Below, piece by piece: positions 1 to 8,286 of a stretch of DNA of 35,941 bases. Both the position numbers and the translations under genes were made by a program. Position 1 is the first letter of the stretch. Every line of letters begins with the position of its first letter. Origin of the DNA: Phycisphaerales bacterium (GTDB lineage Bacteria > Planctomycetota > Phycisphaerae > Phycisphaerales > UBA1924); the NCBI GenBank assembly GCA_029260315.1, contig JAJDDM010000046.1:1-35941 (forward strand). The letters are read 5' to 3'. The notes under the pieces are model-generated. The model did no database searches, was not told where the DNA came from, and saw only the letters and a program-made list of their open reading frames with translations.

Positions 1-1032
1 CCCCGCCACCCCGATCCGCCCCTCGAACTCGCCCCGAGCAACGGCGAGGATTCCCCGCATCTCGCCCCGCGGGGCGGCGGCATCCTGCCGCCGACTCGGG
101 CGTAGCCCGAGTTCTTGACGCCACAAGAACGGATAGTCGTACGCCTTCTCAGCAAGGCCCCGCCGAACAGAGTTTAGCTCCACATATGTGATGGTCTCAC
201 GGGTCTCTCTGTCCGAACGCATGACCCGATCGAAGTACTCCCGCTGCCAGATACGCCCGTGCGAGCGGCGCTTTGCATTGATCTGCATCGCTGAGTACGA
301 CTTGATGCTGTGCAAGAGCCTGGATAGGGAGCCGGGACAATCGCCCTCAACGAAACGAAAGACCATATGCACATGATCCGGCATGACCACACACAGGTGC
401 AACCAGATGCGATCCTCGTGCCAGTGCTTGCACGCATCCAGAACGACCTGCCGCTCTGCGGGAGTGAGCGAGCCCTCATGCACCCGAAACGTCACGAAGT
501 ACGTCGCGTTGGGGACCTCCCAATGGGGCAGGTCGCCGGTTCGCTTCGGCCCTGCCGGGCCGAACGGCGGCAGGATGCTGCCGCCGCCCCGCTCGAATTG
601 AACAGCGTGCCCTGCCGCCAACACCATCACACACACAAACCGCGCCCCCCGCTCCTCCGGCGAAACTCCCTCCAGCTCCCGAAGCATCCGCTCGTTGTTC
701 AACCGATCACGCTCGTCGCGCGCCATCCCCGTCTCATCGCCATCCGTGCAATAGTGACTACTGATCACCCCCGGCCGCCCGCCCAATGCGTCAATCTCCA
801 GCCCCGAGTCATCGGCCAGGCACATCCGCCCGGTCTGCCTCGCATACGACAGCGCCTTGATCGTCGCGTTGGCCTCGAACGTGTCGCCGGTCTCGTCCGG
901 CTCTTGGAACGGCCCCTCTCCCGCGCCCTGCAGATCCTTGAGCCCGACCACCCGAAGGCCCAAACCCCCCAGGATCGCGCGCAGCTCCGCCACCTTGTGC
1001 GGGTTGCCCGTCGCGATCACCAGCTCGTCCAT
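1..1032 (-). CDS. rdgB: RdgB/HAM1 purine NTP pyrophosphatase with an in-frame RAYT insertion (partial at left edge)
   Basis: RdgB hydrolyses non-canonical purine NTPs (ITP, dITP, XTP) to the monophosphate and keeps them out of nucleic acids. Residues 1-147 are typical RdgB: the ATGNPHK substrate loop near the N-terminus, FEANATIKA, LADDSGLEIDALGG, GRPGVISSHY and the ARFVCVMVL strand. At about residue 148 the protein changes to a complete REP-associated tyrosine transposase (WEVPNATYFVTF, MPDHVHMV, IWQREYFDRV, YVELNSVRRGL). At about residue 322 RdgB-like sequence resumes (ILAVARGEFEGRI). There is no stop codon in 344 codons, and the gene continues past position 1. ATG at 1032 is the only good start. 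No ATG, GTG or TTG lies between the insertion edge and the transposase domain, so the transposase would be made only as a fusion or from a start inside rdgB. Whether RdgB activity survives cannot be judged. The RdgB C-terminal catalytic part is mostly outside the window. Confidence 0.85.
   Translation of the reverse strand, partial: MDELVIATGNPHKVAELRAILGGLGLRVVGLKDLQGAGEGPFQEPDETGDTFEANATIKALSYARQTGRMCLADDSGLEIDALGGRPGVISSHYCTDGDETGMARDERDRLNNERMLRELEGVSPEERGARFVCVMVLAAGHAVQFERGGGSILPPFGPAGPKRTGDLPHWEVPNATYFVTFRVHEGSLTPAERQVVLDACKHWHEDRIWLHLCVVMPDHVHMVFRFVEGDCPGSLSRLLHSIKSYSAMQINAKRRSHGRIWQREYFDRVMRSDRETRETITYVELNSVRRGLAEKAYDYPFLWRQELGLRPSRRQDAAAPRGEMRGILAVARGEFEGRIGVAG
73..112. repeat. Right-end double hairpin of the RAYT element
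   Basis: The outer palindrome at 73-93 (GGCGGCGGCATCCTGCCGCCG) is an inverted variant of the left-end hairpin at 566-585. The inner hairpin at 94-112 is ACTCGGG-CGTAG-CCCGAGT with a perfect 7-bp stem. Both are translated as part of the fused rdgB reading frame. Confidence 0.68.
545..585. repeat. Left-end double hairpin of the RAYT element
   Basis: Two adjacent perfect 8-bp-stem hairpins: TTCGGCCC-TGCC-GGGCCGAA at 545-564 and GGCGGCAG-GATG-CTGCCGCC at 566-585. The second motif recurs in modified form at the other end. Y1 transposases recognise such subterminal hairpins in single-stranded DNA. Assignment as transposase sites is inference from position. Confidence 0.7.
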
Positions 1033-1147
1033 TGACCACTCTAGAAGCGGGCCCGCGTGCGCACGATGGCGTTCTGTCGCCCGCCATTTCGCGGCGCTCG
1101 CTCCTCACGCGATGCTCGATCGCGGCGTTCTCGCCTAGAGTCCCCCC

Positions 1148-2674
1148 ATGCTCGCGGATATTCTCGAACGCCTCCACGTCGCCGACGACCCACGCATCGC
1201 CTCCATCGCCGACGCCGCCGAACGCCCCGGCGAGGTCATCAGCTCAAACCCGACAACCGCCGAACCGCTCGCCAGCGTCCGCCTCGACACCGCCGAGGAT
1301 TACGAACGGATCGCGGAAACTGCGAGCAAGGCCTTCCGCGCCTGGCGACGCGTCCCCGGACCCGTCCGAGGCCAGGCCGTCCGCGCCATCGCCGATGAGC
1401 TCCGCAAGCACAAACAAGACCTCGGCGCACTGGTGACGATGGAAGTCGGCAAGATCCGCTCCGAGGGCGAGGGCGAGGTCCAGGAGACCATCGACATCGC
1501 CGACTTCGCCGTCGGCCTCAGCCGCCAGCTCTACGGCCTGACCATGCCCTCCGAGCGCGCAGACCACCGCATCGAAGAGCGCTGGCACCCGCTCGGGCCC
1601 GTCGGCGTCATCACCGCATTCAACTTCCCCAACGCCGTCTGGGGCTGGAACGCCATGATCGGCGCCGTCTGCGGCGACAGCATCATCTGGAAGCCCAGCC
1701 TCTACGCACCGCTCACCGCCATCGCCACCAACGCCATCTGCGCCCGCGTCCTCAAAGAGCTGGACCATCCCGACATCTTCCAGCTCGTCATCGGCACCGA
1801 CGACGCCGTCGGCGAGCGCCTCGTCGCTGACAAACGCGTCCCGCTCATCAGCGCCACCGGCTCCTGCCGCATGGGACGGATCGTCAGCCAGAAGGTCGCC
1901 GCACGCCTCGGCAAGTGCCTGCTCGAGCTCGGCGGCAACAACGCCGTCATCTTCGAGCCCGACGCCAACCTCTCGCTGGCGATCCCCAGCACCGTCTTCG
2001 GCGCCGTCGGCACCGCCGGCCAGCGCTGCACGTCCACGCGCCGCCTGCTCTGCCACGAGTCCATCGCCGACGAGGTCGTCGAAAAGTTCGCCAAGGCCTA
2101 CGAGCAGATCCGCCTCGGCGACCCGCTCGACGCCAGCACCCACGTCGGCCCGCTCATCCACGAGCACGCCGTCGAGCAGTTCCTCAGCGCCATGACCGAG
2201 GCCCAGGACCAGGGCGGCGAGCTGATCGTCGGCGGCGGGCGGGCCGAGGTCGAAGGCCTCAAGGGCCACTTCGTCCAACCCACCATCATCCGCGCACCCG
2301 CGGACAACAACCTGCCCATTGCTCTAGAAGAAACCTTCGCGCCGATCCTGTATGTCTTCACCTACAAGGATCTCGACGAGGCGATCGAGATGCACAACGG
2401 CGTCGACCAGGGCCTTTCCAGCGCGATCTTCAGTGAGTCCATGCGCGCCGCCGAGCGCTTCACCAGCGAGTCCGGCAGCGACTGCGGCCTGGCGTATGTC
2501 AACCTCGGCACCAGCGGCGCGGAAATAGGCGGCGCATTCGGCGGCGAGAAAGACACCGGCGGCGGCAGGGAGTCCGGCTCCGACGCATGGAAGGCCTACA
2601 TGCGCCGCCAGACCGTCTCCATACACTCCGGCAGCACCATCCAACTGGCACAGGGGATCCGCTTTGACCAGTGA
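1148..2674 (+). CDS. amaB: ALDH7-family aldehyde dehydrogenase (2-aminoadipate semialdehyde dehydrogenase type)
   Basis: NAD(P)-dependent oxidation of an aldehyde. By family, the likely substrate is 2-aminoadipate 6-semialdehyde in lysine catabolism. The 508 residues cover a full ALDH. The oxyanion Asn is in AFNFPNAV (about 159), the general base Glu260 in LLELGGNN, and the nucleophile Cys294 in GTAGQRCTS. The C-terminal block SGAEIGGAFGGEKDTGGGRESGSDAWKAYMRR is the hallmark of the antiquitin/ALDH7 subfamily. ATG at 1148 gives full family length, and rdgB diverges upstream with a 115-bp gap. The stop overlaps the TTG start of rpiA, so the two genes are probably co-transcribed. The gene symbol is by subfamily analogy. 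The true substrate is not proved. Confidence 0.88.
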   Translation: MLADILERLHVADDPRIASIADAAERPGEVISSNPTTAEPLASVRLDTAEDYERIAETASKAFRAWRRVPGPVRGQAVRAIADELRKHKQDLGALVTMEVGKIRSEGEGEVQETIDIADFAVGLSRQLYGLTMPSERADHRIEERWHPLGPVGVITAFNFPNAVWGWNAMIGAVCGDSIIWKPSLYAPLTAIATNAICARVLKELDHPDIFQLVIGTDDAVGERLVADKRVPLISATGSCRMGRIVSQKVAARLGKCLLELGGNNAVIFEPDANLSLAIPSTVFGAVGTAGQRCTSTRRLLCHESIADEVVEKFAKAYEQIRLGDPLDASTHVGPLIHEHAVEQFLSAMTEAQDQGGELIVGGGRAEVEGLKGHFVQPTIIRAPADNNLPIALEETFAPILYVFTYKDLDEAIEMHNGVDQGLSSAIFSESMRAAERFTSESGSDCGLAYVNLGTSGAEIGGAFGGEKDTGGGRESGSDAWKAYMRRQTVSIHSGSTIQLAQGIRFDQ

Positions 2675-3401
2675 ACCCGGCGTCCAACCCAAGGCCCAAA
2701 GAGGTCCGGGCGGCCAGCAGGATGTCGATGCGCTCGCCGTCGCCGCCGTCGCCGATATCACCAGCGGCATGACCGTCGGTCTCGGCACCGGCAGCACCGC
2801 CAAGCGAGGCATCCGCGCCCTCGCCGACCGCGTCCGCGAAGAAAACCTCGAGATCCGCTGCGTCAGCACCTCCGAGGGCTCAGAGTCCCTGGCACGCGAG
2901 CTCGGCCTGCGCCTCGAAGACTTCGCCGTCGTGGAGTCCGTCGACTATCTCTTCGACGGCGCTGACGAGGTCGACCGCGAGCTGCGCGTCCTCAAGGGCT
3001 CCGGCGGCGCCATGACCCGCGAGCGCATCGTCGCCTGGACCGCCGACCGCGTCGTCTACATGGTCGATGACAACAAGCTCGTCGACCACCTGGGCCAGAA
3101 CAACACCCTCGGCATCGCCGTCATGGCCTTCGGCCTCGCCTCCATCCGCGCAAAGCTCCGCTCGCTCGGCCTCTGCGGCGTCTGCCGACGCACCATCAAC
3201 GGCGACCTCTTCATCACCGACAACGGCAACCTCATCCTCGACGTCGGCCTCGCCGACGACGAGAACCTCGAGAAGCTCAACGAGGAACTCCACCACATCC
3301 CCGGCGTCATCGACCACGGCCTGTTCCTCACCGAGGCCGACGAGATCCTCGTCGGCAGAGGCGACACCGTCGAACGCCTCGTCCGCCAGTCCGACGACTA
3401 A
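2664..3401 (+). CDS. rpiA: Ribose-5-phosphate isomerase A
   Basis: Interconverts ribose 5-phosphate and ribulose 5-phosphate in the non-oxidative pentose phosphate pathway. Visible RpiA motifs are the phosphate-binding VGLGTGST (38-45), DGADEVD (98-104) with the two catalytic Asp residues, and KGSGGAMTRE (111-120) with the catalytic Lys/Glu. The length (245 aa) is slightly above the usual 220-230 because of a polar N-terminal extension of about 20 residues. No ATG or GTG exists in frame upstream of the conserved region. TTG at 2664, overlapping the dehydrogenase stop by 11 bp, is therefore the most plausible start, although the precise start is uncertain. Cytosolic. Confidence 0.92.
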   Translation: MTSEPGVQPKAQRGPGGQQDVDALAVAAVADITSGMTVGLGTGSTAKRGIRALADRVREENLEIRCVSTSEGSESLARELGLRLEDFAVVESVDYLFDGADEVDRELRVLKGSGGAMTRERIVAWTADRVVYMVDDNKLVDHLGQNNTLGIAVMAFGLASIRAKLRSLGLCGVCRRTINGDLFITDNGNLILDVGLADDENLEKLNEELHHIPGVIDHGLFLTEADEILVGRGDTVERLVRQSDD

Positions 3402-3440
3402 CCACGACCACGCCACTCAACGCCGCGAACTCCCAGAACC

Positions 3441-3576
3441 GTGCCACCGAGATGGCCGGCTCTGCGGCCTTCTCGGTGCTCCTCCACCCCGCAGCGATCC
3501 CCAGCAACTCCCGTTGCGCGCGAAAGGCCGGGAAAGTTCACGGCGTTGCGTGCCACTGGTGGCTCGCCCACCAGTG
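3441..3576. repeat. Palindromic repeats between convergent genes (family R1 variant plus hairpin)
   Basis: The 217-bp gap between convergent rpiA and icd holds two palindromes. At 3441-3482 a repeat has the R1 frame (GTGCCACC ... CTCTG ... GGTGCT) but a different stem (CACCGAGA-T-GGCCG / CGGCC-T-TCTCGGTG). At 3554-3576 there is a perfect hairpin CACTGGTGG-CTCGC-CCACCAGTG. Either could end transcription on both strands, but no clear T-run follows. Confidence 0.6.
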
Positions 3577-3618
3577 CAACCGTGCAACAACTCACCGACC
3601 CGCCGGGCTCCCGACTCC

Positions 3619-5094
3619 CTACTGCCCCTGCGCCAGCGAATACCCCCGCCGCCCGTCGAACTCCTTCAGCGGCTGGAAATCCACCACCGGGAACTTCTCG
3701 GCGATCTTGTTCATCAGCGCCACCACCGGCCCCTGGCCCATCTCCCGGCTCCGATCCCGCAGCTCGAACCGCACCCGCCAGTAATCCACGCACTCGGTGT
3801 AGATCGACCCGCTCGGCCAGAGCTGCGTGCCGCGATTCGACATCATCGTCAGCTCGAACGGCGTGTCCTCGCTCAGCCGCTTCATGTGCTGGGCGAGCTC
3901 CGTCGCCGCCAGCGTCGACTCGAGGTACAGGTCGGCCCCGACCGGGCGGCTGCGGACCTGCGTGAACGTCCGTATCAGCGTGTTCGTCGTCGGTCGCTCG
4001 GGGCGCTCCACGCTCGGCGAATCTTCCTCGGGCACCGCGACGCCGGGGTGCTCGCCGAGCCACTGCCCCAGCCGTTCGATGATCGCCTTCGCGAACGCCG
4101 ACGTGCCGCTCGCCGTCGCACGGTCCCCGAAGTCGCCTGTATGCACCCCGTCCTCGAGCGTCTTCAAGAGCGCGTTCTCGATCGTCCCCGCCTGCTTGAG
4201 CATCCCCACATGGCGCAGCATCATCAGCCCGCTCAGCAGCAGACTCGTCGGGTTCGCCTTGTCCTGCCCGGCGATATCCGGCGCGGTCCCGTGCACGGCC
4301 TCGAAGATCGAGATGTGATTGCCGATGTTCGCGCTGGGCGCGAACCCGAGCCCGCCGACCAGCCCCGCCGCGAGATCGCTCACGATGTCGCCCTGCAGAT
4401 TGGTCAGTACGACCATCTGATAATCCTGCGGCGCGAGCACGAGCTTCATGCACAGCGCATCGATGATCACGTCCTCGGTCGCGATATCCGGGAAGTCCTT
4501 GGCGATGACGTGGAACCGATCCAGGAACAGGCCATCGCTCATCTTCATGATGTTGGCCTTGTGACCGCAGTGGACCTTCTCAATCCCCAGCCGGCGCGCC
4601 AGCCTGAACGCCGCGCGATGCACCTGGTCGCTGCCCGGCGCGCTGATCAGCCGCTTGCACTCGACGACGTCGTTGGTCAGCCGGTGCTCGATCCCCCCAT
4701 AAGTGTCCTCGATGTTCTCGCGAATCACATAGAAATCGACCGGCACCCCCGCCTTGGAGTACACCGTCTCCACCCCCGGCAGGCTCTGAAAATGCCGCAC
4801 GTTCGCGAACGCGCCGTACATCTTCCGCAAACTCACGTTGATGCTCTTGCCGCCCCCGCCGATCGGCGTCCCCATCGGGCCCTTGTACAGCAGCCCCGTC
4901 TCTTCGATCGTCGCGATCGCCTCGTCGCTCATTCCCCGGCTGTCGCCCGCCGCGAACACCCGCTCGCCCATCTCGACCTCAAAGAACTCCAGGTGGTCCA
5001 GCACGCCCGCGGCGTCCAGCACGTCCATGCACGCGCGCGTGACCTCGGGGCCGATCCCGTCGCCGGGCGCAAGGGCTATGCGAAGCTTCGACAC
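3619..5094 (-). CDS. icd: Isocitrate dehydrogenase, long Thermus-type
   Basis: Oxidative decarboxylation of isocitrate to 2-oxoglutarate in the TCA cycle. The isopropylmalate/isocitrate dehydrogenase fold is clear. [11 protein letters not shown] is at the N-terminus, KSINVSLRK is the substrate-binding helix, and [16 protein letters not shown] holds the active-site Tyr region. The Asp-rich metal site is in [21 protein letters not shown], with [18 protein letters not shown] following. At 491 residues it carries a C-terminal extension of about 150 residues, as in Thermus thermophilus ICDH. That and the serine substrate loop argue for isocitrate rather than isopropylmalate. The start is GTG at 5094 with AAAGGA eight bases upstream. 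Cofactor choice (NAD or NADP) is not decided here. Confidence 0.9.
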   Translation of the reverse strand: MSKLRIALAPGDGIGPEVTRACMDVLDAAGVLDHLEFFEVEMGERVFAAGDSRGMSDEAIATIEETGLLYKGPMGTPIGGGGKSINVSLRKMYGAFANVRHFQSLPGVETVYSKAGVPVDFYVIRENIEDTYGGIEHRLTNDVVECKRLISAPGSDQVHRAAFRLARRLGIEKVHCGHKANIMKMSDGLFLDRFHVIAKDFPDIATEDVIIDALCMKLVLAPQDYQMVVLTNLQGDIVSDLAAGLVGGLGFAPSANIGNHISIFEAVHGTAPDIAGQDKANPTSLLLSGLMMLRHVGMLKQAGTIENALLKTLEDGVHTGDFGDRATASGTSAFAKAIIERLGQWLGEHPGVAVPEEDSPSVERPERPTTNTLIRTFTQVRSRPVGADLYLESTLAATELAQHMKRLSEDTPFELTMMSNRGTQLWPSGSIYTECVDYWRVRFELRDRSREMGQGPVVALMNKIAEKFPVVDFQPLKEFDGRRGYSLAQGQ

Positions 5095-5198
5095 GATCAG
5101 CGTCCTTTCAGAAGGCTCCCGTCCACCACAATCGTCTCTATCCCACCCGCAGGCGAACCATAGACCGCTTCCGACGGCCCTTGCTCGCCGGAGCCGCC

Positions 5199-6152
5199 TT
5201 ATCCCGTCGCCCGTCGCAGCCGGTCGTGGATCGCACGCCAGATCGCCGTGTTCTCGGGCGTAGACCCCTCGCTCGGCGGGCGCTCGATCAGGATCTCCTT
5301 AGCCCCCATCGCGTCGGCCTCGCGCAGCGCCGCGTAGAGCCGCCGGGCATATTCCGGCGCGTCCTGCGACATCGCGATCCCCCGGACTCCTTCCGGGACC
5401 CTGGAGATCGCAAGCAACACTGCGCCCTCGCCGATCTCTGACTCGTCGTCGATCAATCGCGCCGGCGTGCCGGGCGCGTAATGCCGCGCCATCAACCCCG
5501 GGCTCGCCAGCGCCCCGCCATCCGCATCCGCGATGCCGTCGACGACCTCGACCTCACAGCCCAGCACCCGCGCGATCTGCTCCGCCCCGACCATACCCCG
5601 GCGAAGCACCCGCACACGATCGCCCGTCAGATCCACCACCGTCGATTCGATCCCCCGCTGGCACGCACCCCCATCGAGCACCAAAACCTCATCACCCCAC
5701 TGCGCCCGCACATGCTCGGCGGTCGTCGGCGAGACCATCCCCGACCGATTCGCGCTCGGCCCCACGATCGGACCGCCGAACCGCTCGATCAGCGCCAGCG
5801 CCATCGGATGCCCCGGCACCCGGATCGCTACCGTCGCCCCGCCACCCGCCACCACCGCCGGGATCGACTCCGCCCGCCCCACCACGATCGTGATCGGCCC
5901 CGGCCAAAATGCCCCCGCCAGCACCTCGCCCGCCGGGGGCCACACAGACGCACACGCCCGCGCCATCTCCACATCCGCGACGTGAACAATCAGCGGGTTG
6001 TTCGAAGGACGATCCTTGATCGCGTAGACCTTCGCGACCGCATCGGCATTGAGCGCATCGGCCCCAAGCCCATACACCGTCTCGGTCGGAAACCCAACGA
6101 GCCCGCCCTCGCGCAGCCGCCCCGCCGCGATCTCGATCTGGTCGGCCATCAT
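5199..6152 (-). CDS. tsaC: L-threonylcarbamoyladenylate synthase, two-domain Sua5
   Basis: Makes threonylcarbamoyl-AMP from threonine, bicarbonate and ATP, the first step of the t6A37 modification of ANN-decoding tRNAs. Residues 1-190 are the YrdC domain (GFPTETVYGLGADA, KVYAIKDRPSNNPLIVHV, FWPGPITIV, AIRVPGHP, GPSANRSGMVSPTTAEHV, IESTVVDLT). The rest is the Sua5 C-terminal domain after the SPGLMARHYAPGTPA linker. At 317 aa it has the usual Sua5 rather than short TsaC length. Either of two adjacent ATG codons (6152 or 6149) can be the start. No strong ribosome binding site is visible. icd follows 104 bp downstream on the same strand. Confidence 0.92.
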   Translation of the reverse strand: MMADQIEIAAGRLREGGLVGFPTETVYGLGADALNADAVAKVYAIKDRPSNNPLIVHVADVEMARACASVWPPAGEVLAGAFWPGPITIVVGRAESIPAVVAGGGATVAIRVPGHPMALALIERFGGPIVGPSANRSGMVSPTTAEHVRAQWGDEVLVLDGGACQRGIESTVVDLTGDRVRVLRRGMVGAEQIARVLGCEVEVVDGIADADGGALASPGLMARHYAPGTPARLIDDESEIGEGAVLLAISRVPEGVRGIAMSQDAPEYARRLYAALREADAMGAKEILIERPPSEGSTPENTAIWRAIHDRLRRATG

Positions 6153-6186
6153 GGGCGAATCCGCCGGCGCTCCCTCACGAACACAT

Positions 6187-6209
6187 CGCAGTCAGGAAGG
6201 GCGTCTACC
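6187..6209 (+). repeat. Dispersed repeat family R5
   Basis: A short unit with core AGGAAGGGCGTCTACC. It recurs at 13803-13827, 17213-17247 (AGAAAGGG variant) and reversed inside pdeM at 13906-13938. It sits in the 150-bp gap upstream of the Sua5 gene. Confidence 0.65.
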
Positions 6210-6303
6210 GCTCCTATCCTTAGTCTCCCCAAGCCTCATTCCGCGACAGCGTCCACAACTCGCTTAGCCCGCTGCCCACTGCCTTCTGCCCGCTGCCAAC
6301 TGC

Positions 6304-8094
6304 CTACTTCTCCACCGCCGGCACCACAAACTCCACCCGATTCCGCTTCAGCGTCGTCCCCATCGCCTGGTGGCTCTCAGCGAGCGACACCGCGTAATCC
6401 ACCAGCGCCTGGATCTCGTCGCGCTCGGCGTTCGACAGCCGCTCCTGCTGGTTCAACTCCGTCTCCAACTGCTCGATCGAGTACCCGCCCTGCAGATTCT
6501 CCTTGCGCACCTCCAGCACTCGAAGGTTCTCCGCCTGGGCGATCCGATTCAGCTTCTCCTGCTCGATCAGCTTGAAGTTCGTCTCCAGATTGTTCAACGA
6601 GTTCTTCACTTCCAGCAGCACCTGCTGGGTCGTGTTCTCGAAGCTGAGCACCGACTGCATCCGCTCCAGCGTCCGCCGGCGGAACACCGCCTCGCCCGCG
6701 CGATACCCGATCGGGATCTCATAAAACAGCCCGATGCTCGCGTCGAAGAACGTCCGGTCCAGCACCGTCGCTTCCGCCGTGCGAAAGTCGTCCTCCAAAG
6801 ACTGGAATCGCGCCTGCACCCGCAGATCGAGCTGCGCCAGCCGCGCGTTCTCCGCCACCACCTGGCGGATCGTCGTGTCGTCGATCGACAGAATCGCCTG
6901 AGTAATCTCCGGCCGCTCGTCCAGCGCCGAGATCACCGCGTCGGCGAGCGAGAACTCGATCGGCTCGGCCAGCGGCAAATCCATCGGTAGAATCAGCACC
7001 TCCGAGGTCACCGGCAGATCCGGGCGATTGATCAGCGTCTTCAGCCGATCGCTGGCTACCCGCACCGCGTTGCGCGCCCGCCAAAGATCCGACTGGCGAT
7101 CCCGCACGCGGGCCGCGGCGTTGGCGATCTGCGCCCGATTCACGTCGAAGTCCCGCCGAGCCTCCACCTGTCCCAGCACCGTCCGCCCGCGCTGCGTCAG
7201 CCGCTCGAGGATCATCAGGTCGTAGTACGCCCGCACGAGGTTCCAGTACGCCCGCTCGGTATCGGTCACGATCCGGTTCAGCTCGCTCTTCAGGTTCGCC
7301 ACCGCCGCGCGCTCGGCGTTGCGCGCGATCCGCACCTGCGCCAGCGCCACGTTCGATCCGAAGTTCCGCAGCAGCGGCTGGTCATACTGCGCCGTCAGCG
7401 CCGCGCGATTCGCCGGGTTGGGCGTCAAGGACAAGCCCCGCTCGTCCGCGTCGTTGTACCCCAGCTCCTGCTGGAGCGTGAGCTGCCCGCCCGCGGTCGT
7501 CAGCCGACGGATCCCCGCCGTCCACGCCACGTCCGTCGTCCGACGAAAATCCCCGCCCAGCCCGAACCCAGCCGTCGAGCGGTCCACGATCGGCGTCTCG
7601 CTGTCCTGGTACTGGATGCTTGTGAAGAAGACCCAGTCGAACGCCGCCTCCGCCTCGGCAACCTCCGCCGCGTTGATCGAGGGCGACACCCGCGCAAACT
7701 GCACCTGGAGATTCTGATCCAGCGCCAGCCCCACCGCCTCCTCCAGCCCCAGCCCCACGACCTCGTGCGCCTCGCCGAAGAAGTTGCCCGCCATCGACAG
7801 CGACCCGAACGCCTCGGCGTACGAGTCCGGGCCCGCCATCGACATGATCTTGTCCTCGAACTCCCCGAGATCGAACTCCGCGATGAAGTCCTCTTGGGTC
7901 GTCTCCTGCACCGTGATCTGCCGCTGTGGCCGCTCGGTCGGCTCCAGCAGCTCCCGCCGAATCATGTCCGCGAGTGATCTGCGCAACGCCGGCTCTGCCG
8001 ACGTATTCAGCGGGCTCACCTGACACCCGCCCAGGACGACGAGCAGCACGCCAAGCGGGGCCGACAAGAGGGCCAAACCTCGTGTTTGGTTCAT
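6304..8094 (-). CDS. TolC-family outer-membrane efflux lipoprotein
   Basis: Probable outer-membrane channel component of an efflux or type I secretion system. The 596 residues start with a lipoprotein signal (MNQTRGLALLSAPLGVLLVVLGGC, lipobox LGGC, lipidated Cys24). They continue with the long alpha-helical repeats of the OEP/TolC family: EAVGLALDQNLQVQFAR near the start of the first repeat, QYDQPLLRNFGSNVALAQVRIARN, and a second repeat with LADAVISALDERPEI and FYEIPIGYRAGEAVFRRR. The ATG at 8094 has GGGAG six bases upstream, and the frame opens about 110 bp earlier without signal-like residues. No inner-membrane pump or adaptor gene lies next to it, so the partner is unknown. A secreted SH3-like protein is transcribed divergently. 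Confidence 0.88.
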   Translation of the reverse strand: MNQTRGLALLSAPLGVLLVVLGGCQVSPLNTSAEPALRRSLADMIRRELLEPTERPQRQITVQETTQEDFIAEFDLGEFEDKIMSMAGPDSYAEAFGSLSMAGNFFGEAHEVVGLGLEEAVGLALDQNLQVQFARVSPSINAAEVAEAEAAFDWVFFTSIQYQDSETPIVDRSTAGFGLGGDFRRTTDVAWTAGIRRLTTAGGQLTLQQELGYNDADERGLSLTPNPANRAALTAQYDQPLLRNFGSNVALAQVRIARNAERAAVANLKSELNRIVTDTERAYWNLVRAYYDLMILERLTQRGRTVLGQVEARRDFDVNRAQIANAAARVRDRQSDLWRARNAVRVASDRLKTLINRPDLPVTSEVLILPMDLPLAEPIEFSLADAVISALDERPEITQAILSIDDTTIRQVVAENARLAQLDLRVQARFQSLEDDFRTAEATVLDRTFFDASIGLFYEIPIGYRAGEAVFRRRTLERMQSVLSFENTTQQVLLEVKNSLNNLETNFKLIEQEKLNRIAQAENLRVLEVRKENLQGGYSIEQLETELNQQERLSNAERDEIQALVDYAVSLAESHQAMGTTLKRNRVEFVVPAVEK

Positions 8095-8286
8095 CAAACG
8101 CTCCCTGAAACCTTGGCTCGTCGAGCCACGCCACGCCCGTTCGGTCCCTGCGGCGCAGGCTCCTGTCCGCTTTCGGCGGATGTCGGTTCGCGCCATCGCG
8201 GGCAAACCGCTACACTCCCCATGCTAGGGAGTCCGGGATCCGCCCGTTGGGAGGCTCCCGCGAGAAAAAAGCACGGAGGTTGGGCC

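Larger units (their letters stand above)
71..592 (-). mobile_element. RAYT (IS200-like HUH/Y1 transposase) element inserted in rdgB
   Basis: This 522-bp segment (174 codons) interrupts rdgB. It encodes an IS200-like Y1 transposase domain of the REP-associated (RAYT) type. The HUH motif is H220/H222 of the fused protein (MPDHVHMV), and the probable nucleophile is Y283 (TYVELNSVRRGL). All key residues are present, so the enzyme may be active. Each end carries two hairpins: an outer GGCGGCAG-GATG-CTGCCGCC-like palindrome and an inner end-specific one. An 8-bp direct repeat CGCCCCGC lies at 63-70 and 585-592. Removing 522 bp between these repeats would join the two rdgB parts in frame as ...FERGEMRGIL.... 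The exact element borders are inferred from that repeat. Confidence 0.82.

Noticed and set aside
71-592. Intein or group I/II intron in rdgB
   Set aside because: There are no splicing-motif residues (no Cys/Ser at the start or His-Asn at the end) and no intron core. The content is a clear HUH transposase.
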